Part shown: positions 1 to 4,468 of the stretch, in pieces | Layout of the letters: each line of letters starts with the position of its first letter | Numbering within the stretch: the first letter of the stretch is position 1 | Origin: Nanobdellota archaeon | GTDB taxonomy: Archaea > Nanobdellota > Nanobdellia > Woesearchaeales > UBA12501 | DNA length: 6,068 nucleotides | Reading direction: 5' to 3' | Assembly: GCA_018812465.1 (NCBI GenBank) | Contig: JAHJCS010000158.1 | Location: forward strand, 1 to 6,068 | Translations under genes and position numbers: made by a program | Notes under the pieces: generated by a model | The model's database searches: none | What the model saw: only the letters and a program-made list of their open reading frames with translations | Told to the model about the DNA's origin: nothing

Positions 1-747
1 ATCATAGGATTATTGATAATCATAGGAACAGGGCTTCTGCTTCTTTTAGTAAAATTTAGGGTATATAATGTATGGAAAGTATGGTTCTTCATAGCTGTAT
101 GGGCAACACTATCTGTTGCATTTGGAGTTTACTTAAATTGGATGGTTGCAGCAACCCTTGCTTTTGCTCTTGGTCTTTGGAAGATACTCAAGCCTAATGT
201 GTTTGTCTATAATTTCACAGAAGTGTTCATCTATACTGGAATAGCAATACTTATGCTCCCTCTCCTGAACCTTTTTGCTGCATTCGGGCTTCTCATCATT
301 ATATCACTTTATGATATGTACGCTGTGTGGCAGTCAAAGCACATGATCAAGATGGCAAAGTTTCAGACAGATTCAAAGGTTTTCGCAGGTCTGTTCATAC
401 CATACAAGATACCTTCATCAGCACAGACTTCTATTTCTGGCAGAAAGTCCAAAGCAGTGAAATCCGGCTCAGTAAAGACTAAAATCAGAAGCGCGATACT
501 GGGTGGAGGAGATATAGCATTTCCTCTTCTTTTTTCAGGTGCTGTGATGGAGCATCTCATAACAGTACAAGGAATCGCAAAGCCAGCAGCTCTCGGGCTC
601 ACAGGAATAATCGCATTATGCTCAGGAATAGCATTATTCATTCTTCTTGCAAAAGCTGAAGAGAAGAAGTTCTATCCTGCAATGCCTTTCCTTAGCCTTG
701 GATGTTTTATAGGATCCCTGATAATATTCTTAATCACATTATACTAA
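1..747 (+). CDS. Presenilin-like intramembrane aspartyl protease (family A22), N-terminus cut by window edge
   Basis: This is the C-terminal 248 residues of a multi-pass membrane protein. The frame is open from base 1, so the TTG at 13 is probably internal and the true start lies upstream. Numbering from base 1, hydrophobic helices alternate with short loops. The first catalytic motif is Tyr104-Asp105, in a helix followed by a basic loop (SKHMIKMAK). A polar, basic loop (about residues 134-163) leads to the second motif, GGGD, with Asp171; this fits the GxGD signature. The third motif, near residues 226-229, reads PAMP where the family usually has PAL. Archaeal presenilin/SPP homologues cleave transmembrane segments inside the bilayer, and both aspartates are present, so it is probably active. 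The substrate is unknown. The gene converges on the small minus-strand membrane-protein gene. Confidence in the family is high from the paired YD and GxGD motifs; the operon partners lie outside the window. Confidence 0.88.
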   Translation: MIGLLIIIGTGLLLLLVKFRVYNVWKVWFFIAVWATLSVAFGVYLNWMVAATLAFALGLWKILKPNVFVYNFTEVFIYTGIAILMLPLLNLFAAFGLLIIISLYDMYAVWQSKHMIKMAKFQTDSKVFAGLFIPYKIPSSAQTSISGRKSKAVKSGSVKTKIRSAILGGGDIAFPLLFSGAVMEHLITVQGIAKPAALGLTGIIALCSGIALFILLAKAEEKKFYPAMPFLSLGCFIGSLIIFLITLY

Positions 748-772
748 TCTGATTATTAATGATATGTAAGAA

Positions 773-795
773 TTATAAAAATAAAAAATAAAATA
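773..795 (-). terminator. T-rich terminator of the small minus-strand gene
   Basis: Just after the minus-strand stop codon, the plus strand is almost pure A with a few T, so the minus transcript ends in broken runs of U. Such U-tracts are the usual intrinsic termination signal in archaea and need no hairpin. I see no strong stem before it. Confidence 0.5.
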
Positions 796-801
796 GAATG
801 C

Positions 802-990
802 TTATTTTTTCTTCTTGGTCTCGCACTTGCATATTGAAGTTGATGAAGCACCAAGTCCAAAAAGCAGGAAAATCAATGTCCATGGCTGTATGCCCCAGAA
901 AGTCCATATTCCAATGTCTCTCAAAAGCAACAGGACGCCTAGAATAAGGACAAGGACGCCCCACCACATCTTACCGCATTTCCAACACAT
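802..990 (-). CDS. Small two-helix membrane protein with cysteine pairs at both ends (LiaF/DUF5668-like)
   Basis: This is a 62-residue protein beginning MCWKCGK. Two hydrophobic segments are clear: residues 9-23 (WWGVLVLILGVLLLL) and about 32-48, separated by a short RDIGIW turn. The Gly-rich 'LGxLLLL...PWxLIFLLFGLG' pattern resembles the two-helix domain found in LiaI/LiaF and DUF5668 proteins; this is a pattern resemblance only. Cys2 and Cys5 form a CxxC and Cys54 and Cys56 a CxC, followed by KKKK. With two helices both ends lie on the same side of the membrane, probably the cytoplasm given the lysine tail, so the four cysteines could bind one metal ion; that is inference. The ATG at 990 is supported by a strong ribosome site 3 bases upstream and an appropriately placed TATA box. 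It is probably monocistronic. The function is unknown. Confidence 0.78.
   Translation of the reverse strand: MCWKCGKMWWGVLVLILGVLLLLRDIGIWTFWGIQPWTLIFLLFGLGASSTSICKCETKKKK
804..816 (+). terminator. Possible T-tract terminator for the protease gene
   Basis: A run of six T followed by CTTCTT lies about 57 bases after the protease stop codon on the plus strand. It overlaps the Lys codons at the end of the convergent minus-strand gene, so the tract may serve termination and also code for the lysine tail. There is no clear hairpin. Confidence 0.3.
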
Positions 991-993
991 AAT

Positions 994-1001
994 ATCACCT
1001 C
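994..1001 (-). promoter_or_regulatory. Shine-Dalgarno site of the small membrane-protein gene
   Basis: On the minus strand the bases read GAGGTGAT just before ATT-ATG, an almost perfect anti-16S match. This fixes the start codon and argues that the short frame is a real gene. An inverted repeat (ATGCC at 1005-1009, GGCAT at 1016-1020) lies between this site and the TATA box and could be an operator. Confidence 0.75.
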
Positions 1002-1020
1002 TAAATGCCTTTTAGGGCAT

Positions 1021-1034
1021 GATTTATATAAATC
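1021..1034 (-). promoter_or_regulatory. Palindromic TATA box of the small membrane-protein gene
   Basis: GATTTATATAAATC is a perfect 14-base palindrome with an archaeal TATA core. On the minus strand a start about 25 bases downstream would fall near base 1000, giving a very short leader that just holds the ribosome site. Because the box is symmetrical it could also fire toward the SRP RNA, although a better-placed TATA exists for that RNA. Confidence 0.6.
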
Positions 1035-1040
1035 TTTTCC

Positions 1041-1056
1041 GTAAAATATTTAAAAC
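1041..1056 (+). promoter_or_regulatory. Promoter (TATA box) of the SRP RNA
   Basis: The segment AAAATATTTAAAA is centred near base 1050, about 26 bases before the predicted 5' end of the SRP RNA at 1076. This is the normal spacing for an archaeal TATA box. Confidence 0.6.
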
Positions 1057-1075
1057 GTAGTTATAAGCTATATAC

Positions 1076-1349
1076 TGGCAGGCTAGATCGGAGGGTTAGC
1101 CGTCCTCTGTAACCATCAACCGGCTTTAGGTGGGATTGAAGCCTGAGGAGAGGTATGATCTGTGGGCAGTGGTCCTGACTTGGACTGTGATATTCTGTCC
1201 TGTAGGATTGATACTTTAGGGAATCGTGTCAGGCGGGGAACCGAGCAGCACTAACTTCTGGTATTGATGCTTGTAGGGTAGCGGAATTGAGGAAAAGCTG
1301 GGGTTAACCATTGTTCATGTTTCATATCCATCTTTGGGCGCGCCTGCCA
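1076..1349 (+). ncRNA. Signal recognition particle RNA (7S RNA), archaeal type
   Basis: This is the RNA scaffold of SRP, which with SRP54 and SRP19 targets nascent membrane and secreted proteins. The Alu-domain core is recognisable: a GGAGGG...CCTC helix enclosing TTAGCCG, followed by the conserved TGTAAC turn at 1108-1113 and a GAAGCC-TGAGGAGAGG block. Domain IV, the SRP54 site, is complete: stem GTG (1226-1228), asymmetric loop strand TCAGG (1229-1233), stem CGG, tetraloop GGAA (1237-1240), stem CCG, loop strand AGCAG (1244-1248) and stem CAC. The ends pair as archaeal helix 1: TGGCAGGC (1076-1083) with GCCTGCCA (1342-1349). The 274-base length is slightly under the usual roughly 300. The ends are inferred from this helix and may be off by a few bases. 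A T-tract follows. Confidence 0.93.
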
Positions 1350-1366
1350 ACTTTTTCCGTTATTTT
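1350..1366 (+). terminator. T-rich terminator of the SRP RNA
   Basis: ACTTTTTCCGTTATTTT follows directly after the closing strand of helix 1. A U-tract immediately after the terminal stem is a typical 3' end for an archaeal stable RNA. Confidence 0.6.
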
Positions 1367-1387
1367 CACGACTTCTGAAGCATGAAA

Positions 1388-1404
1388 TCCAAAAGATTTA
1401 TATA
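1388..1404 (+). promoter_or_regulatory. Promoter of the Val/Leu leader and isopropylmalate synthase unit
   Basis: TCCAAAAGA followed by TTTATATA is a clear archaeal BRE plus TATA box. The TATA starts 30 bases before the ATG at 1427, so transcription should begin at or just before that ATG and give a leaderless mRNA. The promoter before the citramalate synthase leader has the same TCCAAAA-N2-TTTATATA form. I see no other convincing promoter before 1589. Confidence 0.75.
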
Positions 1405-1426
1405 TGAAATCCCCATAACCCCTATT

Positions 1427-1495
1427 ATGAGAACCAAAACTATCTCAAGTATTGTACTGGTTTTGGTAGTCGTAGTTCTAGTCCTGATCCAATAA
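1427..1495 (+). CDS. Candidate 22-residue Val/Leu-rich leader peptide, leaderless
   Basis: The frame reads MRTKTISS, then 13 branched-chain residues in a row (I9 to I21: I V L V L V V V V L V L I), then Gln and TAA. In total it has seven Val, four Leu and three Ile codons. The TATA box places the transcript start at the ATG, so no ribosome site is needed. The codon run, small size and position before enzymes of branched-chain amino acid synthesis match the leader peptides of bacterial ilv and leu operons, in which ribosome stalling on scarce aminoacyl-tRNA controls the downstream genes. The stop codon sits in the loop of a hairpin (see next entry). Alternatively it is a functional single-helix membrane peptide, since the run would also span a bilayer, or a chance frame. 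No homologue is known to me. Confidence 0.6.
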   Translation: MRTKTISSIVLVLVVVVLVLIQ

Positions 1496-1553
1496 ACTGG
1501 ACAGGGCGTTGTTTCATCTCAAAAAATATGGTCAGGGAAACAATGTCCTTGAC
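1481..1553 (+). promoter_or_regulatory. Attenuator-like set of mutually exclusive hairpins after the Val/Leu leader
   Basis: Three foldings compete. Hairpin 1:2 pairs 1481-1486 with 1502-1507 and 1488-1491 with 1498-1501 around one bulged A, with the leader stop codon in its 6-base loop. Hairpin 2:3 pairs 1503-1515 with 1537-1549, 13 base pairs including two G-U, with a 21-base loop. Hairpin 3:4 pairs 1531-1538 with 1546-1553, 8 pairs with one G-U and a 7-base loop. A ribosome stalled in the Val run would mask strand 1 and favour 2:3; one reaching the stop would cover strand 2 and favour 3:4. This is the logic of classical attenuation. No U-run follows 3:4, so the output may be factor-dependent termination or translational control. 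The pairings are read directly; the regulation is inferred. Confidence 0.5.
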
Positions 1554-1588
1554 AGCAGGCTAGAATTCTGACATCAGTGAGGCAGAAA

Positions 1589-2449
1589 ATGACAATAGAC
1601 AACAAGGTTATCTCAATAGAAAAGAAAGTGAGCAACATAGAGAAGGGTATATGGACAATAGGTCCATCATTCTATGAAGTGATATCATCAGAAGAGATTC
1701 CTTCGCCTGATACTGGCAACTTTGTGGGCATACAAAGAATCAATTCAAGAGGAGGTTGGGAAAGACAGTTCAGGATTATGATTCCTATTCATTATCGTAT
1801 GAGCTTGGATAACTCAGAGGAGGATGGCAGGCCAAGACTCTTCGTGCTCAATAACTTTGATCATAGCACATCATATCACTATAGTCTTGATGCTTTTAAT
1901 CCAAGGGTTCCTGCTGCAATGGAGTTCTTCAAGGAAGACATAAGGCAGAATGTCATTGCACAGGCAATGTGGTGGGACAATAAGTACTGTAATGCTGATT
2001 ATGATCTAAAGCAGGCTTATGGCTTTGCTGACTTCACAATAGACCAGAAAGTAGCGATGATAAAAAGAGGGGTCTTTCCAATATCAGGAGAAGAGTACCG
2101 GCCAATAAATGTAGAACCTATGCACAACCATAGCAGAAAGGGAGCATATGGAATAATCATTCAGAGAATGAAAAAAGGAAAAGAGAATGGAGACGCGGTT
2201 ATGATGGTTGTCAGCTCACCTAATTTTACTTTCGGATTCGATCATGGAGCCAATGGCACAAGCCTTTCTGTAAAAGGAAAGGATGGCAAGCCCTACAATG
2301 GCTCTTTTGATAAGATCTTGATAGATATGCCTCCTGAGCTTGAAGGTTTGGATAGGGAGGCTTTCAGGGCATTGAAGGCTTATGCATTAAGGGCGGATAC
2401 ATTAAGCACAGGACGGGGGCATGATCTTCATGAAGCATTCTACAAATAA
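1589..2449 (+). CDS. Unrecognised 286-residue soluble protein in the isopropylmalate synthase unit
   Basis: I do not recognise this family. The ATG at 1589 is preferred over the in-frame GTG at 1577, because GTGAGG at 1577-1582 makes a good ribosome site for it with six-base spacing. The protein has no signal peptide or membrane segment. It begins with a charged stretch, then a region rich in aromatic residues and Asn (about residues 60-145, including the pair WW at 128-129). Polar blocks that could be functional are EPMHNHSRKG (176-185) and FGFDHGANG (215-223). A charged helix-like tail ends GRGHDLHEAFYK. It shares a transcript, as far as promoters show, with the Val/Leu leader upstream and the LeuA-like enzyme 168 bases downstream, so a role in branched-chain or alpha-keto-acid metabolism or its control is possible; that rests only on position. 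Base composition matches its neighbours. Confidence 0.85.
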   Translation: MTIDNKVISIEKKVSNIEKGIWTIGPSFYEVISSEEIPSPDTGNFVGIQRINSRGGWERQFRIMIPIHYRMSLDNSEEDGRPRLFVLNNFDHSTSYHYSLDAFNPRVPAAMEFFKEDIRQNVIAQAMWWDNKYCNADYDLKQAYGFADFTIDQKVAMIKRGVFPISGEEYRPINVEPMHNHSRKGAYGIIIQRMKKGKENGDAVMMVVSSPNFTFGFDHGANGTSLSVKGKDGKPYNGSFDKILIDMPPELEGLDREAFRALKAYALRADTLSTGRGHDLHEAFYK

Positions 2450-2452
2450 TCA

Positions 2453-2473
2453 TGGACACAGAAACATCTGTCC
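2453..2473 (+). terminator. Stem-loop just after the unknown gene, possible 3' end or processing site
   Basis: GGACA and TGTCC flank a 10-base loop beginning four bases after the TAA. The next T-rich tract (CTTTTTCTCTTCTTCT) starts about 30 bases later, so this is not a textbook hairpin terminator. It may stabilise the 3' end or pause polymerase. Confidence 0.3.
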
Positions 2474-2525
2474 TGTGAGATATTCTTTTGATATTACTAG
2501 GTCTTTTTCTCTTCTTCTGCGGTGA

Positions 2526-2580
2526 GCTGGTAGAGTAGCCAGCAGCGCATTTGATTTCAAATCTTATTTTTTATTTTCTT
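2526..2580 (+). promoter_or_regulatory. Two hairpins plus T-tract before the isopropylmalate synthase gene
   Basis: GCTGG (2526-2530) pairs with CCAGC (2539-2543) around TAGAGTAG. ATTTG (2549-2553) pairs with CAAAT (2558-2562) around ATTT and runs straight into a T-rich tract at 2563-2580. Together this looks like a terminator, partial or complete, between the unknown gene and the LeuA-like gene. The T-tract (2569-2577) could also pair with AAAATAAAA at 2591-2599. I see no well-placed TATA box for a separate leuA promoter: the AATAAAATAAAATTTA near 2589-2604 is too close to the ATG. Readthrough from 1388 is therefore likely, and this segment may control it. Confidence 0.35.
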
Positions 2581-2606
2581 GTAACTTAATAAAATAAAAT
2601 TTAGAC

Positions 2607-2612
2607 GGAGGG
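2607..2612 (+). promoter_or_regulatory. Shine-Dalgarno site of the LeuA-like gene
   Basis: GGAGGG lies five bases before the ATG at 2618, a strong ribosome site that fixes the start. Confidence 0.8.
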
Positions 2613-2617
2613 ATAAG

Positions 2618-4282
2618 ATGAATAAAATTCAGATTTTTGATACAACCTTAAGGGATGGAGCCCAGACAGCATTTATCGGGATAGGTCCTGAAGACAGGTA
2701 TCTTATTGCAAGAGCACTGGCCTACACTGGAGTTGATGTGATTGAAGCAGGTTTTGCTGCTAACACTATTGATTACCTCACTTTGAGGGTTATATCAGAG
2801 AAAATTGGTAATTCAGATAATTCTCCTGTGATATGCAGCCTTGCAAGAGCCCTGCCCGGCGATGTTGAACTGGCATACCAGAGTGTACAGCCTGCAAGAC
2901 CTGATAAGAGAAGGATTCATGTATTCATTGGCACATCAGAAGAGCTTCTTGAGCATAGCATTGAGAAACCAAAGACTGAAGTCCTTAAGATGATAGGGGA
3001 CAATGTCAGAAAAGCCAGAGAACTGCTCGGAGAACAAGGTCAGGTGCAATACTCTTCAGAAGATGCCATAAGGGCCATGAGAACTCCTGAAGGGAAGGAG
3101 TGGCTTGCCAAGACAATAGAGGTTGCTATTGAAGCAGGAGCCGATGTGATAAACATTCCTGACACAACAGGTTCAGCAACGCCTAGAGAATATTATGATG
3201 CAATAAAATACCTAAAACAGAATGTTGAAAGGATAGACAAAGTGGTATTGAGCGTTCACCCTCATAATGACTTTGGAAATGCTGTTCCTGTAGCATTAAG
3301 CGGACTGGAAGCTGGAGTTACTCAGGTAGAAGGTTGTGTTAACCAGCTTGGAGAAAGGGCAGGTAATGTAGACTGGCCGACTGTTGTTGCTAATCTTAAA
3401 TGGGGAGGTTACCAGAACTTAATAGATGTTGATCATATAAAAACAACAGAATTCAAAGATCTATCAAATCTTGTGAAAGCTGCAATTGGAACAAACAGGA
3501 TGCTAAATCACCCTCTTGTTGGGGATTCTGCTTTTGCCCAAAGTTCTGGAATCCATGTCAAAGGAATACTCAGAAATCCAAACACCTATGTGATAATCCC
3601 TCCTGAAGCTGTTGGCAGAAAGATTGAGGTTGTTCTTGGACAGACCTCAGGGATGCATACAGTCTACAATTTTCTTAAGAACAATGGATATGGTGAAGTG
3701 GATTGTGATTACTCAGAGAAGCAGATAGTCTTAATGACTGATGCGGTTAAACGGATGAGCATGAAAAACAGGTCAAGTCTCACACATACAGAATCAAAGC
3801 TTCTTGCAGAACATTACATAAAATGCCAGCCTTTACATCCAAGGATTTCCCTTGTTCACTGGCAGAGCATAGACCAGATGTATGGAAGGCCGGAATTTGA
3901 GGTTGCTGCTGTTGTTGACGGAAAACTAAAACAAGGCAGAGGCCAGGGAGAAGGTCCTGTAGATGGTTTCATAAATGCAATGGTTGACGCAACAGGCATC
4001 ACAGTAGACGGCCTTGTTGACTGGCAGGAGATGCCCCAGTTCTTTGGTTTTGGGGCAAAGGGATATGAGATGCTTCAAAAACTGGGATTGACTGACTCTG
4101 AGAAGATGATGCTTGGACTTAGCAATGGAGTGAGCAGGGGACAGGAAGCACCTGCCCACAGCATTGTTGAGATTGCTAAAGGGAGAGAGACCTATTGCTG
4201 TAGGGGGTTTAGTCCTAAAATAACAGAAGCAAGTTATAATGCAATAGCAACCACATTTGATGCTATGCATAGGCTAGAATAG
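2618..4282 (+). CDS. leuA: 2-isopropylmalate synthase family protein (alpha-acylmalate synthase)
   Basis: This is a 554-residue enzyme of the HMGL-like TIM-barrel family. In 2-isopropylmalate synthase it condenses acetyl-CoA with 2-oxoisovalerate, the first committed step of leucine synthesis. Visible in order: IFDTTLRDGAQ at 5-15, with metal ligand Asp8 and the catalytic Arg12; INIPDTTG near 178-185; the HPHND metal motif with His214 and His216; and VNQLGERAGN at 241-250 with the conserved Asn242. In the linker, SGIH (His313) and the Tyr350 region correspond to the catalytic His and Tyr of LeuA. The C-terminal part from about 405 (GQGEGPVDGFINA at 442-454; VEIAKGRETYCCRGFS near 517-532) is the LeuA allosteric dimer domain that binds leucine. 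The barrel and regulatory domain are complete. Homocitrate and citramalate synthases share this fold, and LRDGAQ replaces the usual LRDGEQ, so the keto-acid substrate is not certain. Its pairing with a Val/Leu-rich leader favours the leucine pathway. Confidence 0.82.
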   Translation: MNKIQIFDTTLRDGAQTAFIGIGPEDRYLIARALAYTGVDVIEAGFAANTIDYLTLRVISEKIGNSDNSPVICSLARALPGDVELAYQSVQPARPDKRRIHVFIGTSEELLEHSIEKPKTEVLKMIGDNVRKARELLGEQGQVQYSSEDAIRAMRTPEGKEWLAKTIEVAIEAGADVINIPDTTGSATPREYYDAIKYLKQNVERIDKVVLSVHPHNDFGNAVPVALSGLEAGVTQVEGCVNQLGERAGNVDWPTVVANLKWGGYQNLIDVDHIKTTEFKDLSNLVKAAIGTNRMLNHPLVGDSAFAQSSGIHVKGILRNPNTYVIIPPEAVGRKIEVVLGQTSGMHTVYNFLKNNGYGEVDCDYSEKQIVLMTDAVKRMSMKNRSSLTHTESKLLAEHYIKCQPLHPRISLVHWQSIDQMYGRPEFEVAAVVDGKLKQGRGQGEGPVDGFINAMVDATGITVDGLVDWQEMPQFFGFGAKGYEMLQKLGLTDSEKMMLGLSNGVSRGQEAPAHSIVEIAKGRETYCCRGFSPKITEASYNAIATTFDAMHRLE

Positions 4283-4288
4283 GCTATT

Positions 4289-4305
4289 TCCAAAACCTTT
4301 ATATA
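4289..4305 (+). promoter_or_regulatory. Promoter of the Ile leader and citramalate synthase unit
   Basis: TCCAAAACC followed by TTTATATA begins seven bases after the LeuA-like stop codon. The TATA starts 33 bases before the ATG at 4331, so the transcript should begin within a few bases of it. It matches the promoter at 1388-1404 in TCCAAAA, spacing and TATA box. A second TATA-like run (TATATATAAC, 4311-4320) lies too near the ATG to serve the same start, but could give a shorter transcript that omits the leader start. Confidence 0.72.
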
Positions 4306-4330
4306 CCACTTATATATAACAACAAACAAT

Positions 4331-4396
4331 ATGGTATCAGGCATACTGAGCGGAATAAGTATTCTTTCTATTAGCCTGATTGCTATTATTATCTGA
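4331..4396 (+). CDS. Candidate 21-residue Ile-rich leader peptide, leaderless
   Basis: The frame encodes MVSGILSGIS then ILSISLIAIII and TGA. It holds eight Ile, three Leu and one Val codons, ending with three Ile codons right before the stop. Like the 22-codon frame at 1427 it starts about 25-30 bases after a TATA box, without a ribosome site, and lies about 70 bases before a gene of branched-chain amino acid synthesis. The residue bias changes with the pathway: Ile here, before a citramalate synthase that feeds isoleucine, against Val/Leu in the other. That fits leader-peptide control by charged tRNA(Ile). It could instead be a small membrane peptide or a chance frame; the repetition of the whole arrangement argues against chance. 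Confidence 0.58.
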   Translation: MVSGILSGISILSISLIAIII

Positions 4397-4426
4397 GCCC
4401 AAAAGACAAAGTCTAGGGCCATGCAG
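4393..4426 (+). promoter_or_regulatory. Hairpin over the Ile leader stop codon
   Basis: A composite hairpin pairs CTG 4393-4395 with CAG 4424-4426, GCCC 4397-4400 with GGGC 4416-4419, and AGAC 4404-4407 with GTCT 4411-4414, around loop AAA. The leader stop codon (4394-4396) lies in its base, so a terminating ribosome would open it. Its 3' strand overlaps a weaker alternative, AGCGTT 4425-4430 with AGTGCT 4446-4451 (two G-U pairs), ending two bases before the ribosome site. This is less elaborate than the leader at 1481-1553, and there is no T-run to mark a terminator. The regulatory role is inferred. Confidence 0.4.
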
Positions 4427-4454
4427 CGTTAAAAAACTAAGAGGCAGTGCTATA

Positions 4455-4460
4455 AGGAGG
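4455..4460 (+). promoter_or_regulatory. Shine-Dalgarno site of the citramalate synthase-like gene
   Basis: AGGAGG lies eight bases before the ATG at 4469. GAGGCA occurs here and again at 4441-4446, and the unknown gene at 1589 also uses a GAGGCA ribosome site. Confidence 0.75.
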
Positions 4461-4468
4461 CAAAGAAG

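Noticed and set aside
363..641. Minus-strand 92-codon frame inside the protease gene
   Set aside because: It lies opposite a well-supported coding frame with catalytic motifs, has no ribosome site or domain, and its composition is that of an antisense shadow.
773..1015. Frames of 64 codons (minus, 773-967) and 66 codons (plus, 815-1015) overlapping the small membrane gene
   Set aside because: The 802-990 minus frame has the ribosome site, TATA box, helices and cysteine pairs; the other two have none of these.
1577..1588. GTG at 1577 as start of the unknown protein
   Set aside because: The GTGAGG there forms the ribosome site for the ATG at 1589, and nothing resembling a ribosome site precedes the GTG.
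2500..2580. Complete tRNA gene
   Set aside because: Only a D-arm-like fragment is visible; there is no T-arm (GGTTCRA) and no pairing acceptor strand.
1557..4280. Ten-base direct repeat AGGCTAGAAT at 1557-1566 and 4271-4280
   Set aside because: One copy is in a leader spacer and the other in coding sequence at a gene end, with no shared context, so chance or minor relevance is the simplest reading.
3926..4422. Minus-strand frames of 114 and 62 codons over the 3' end of the LeuA-like gene and the Ile leader
   Set aside because: Both are antisense to a conserved regulatory domain and a promoter region, and neither has a ribosome site.
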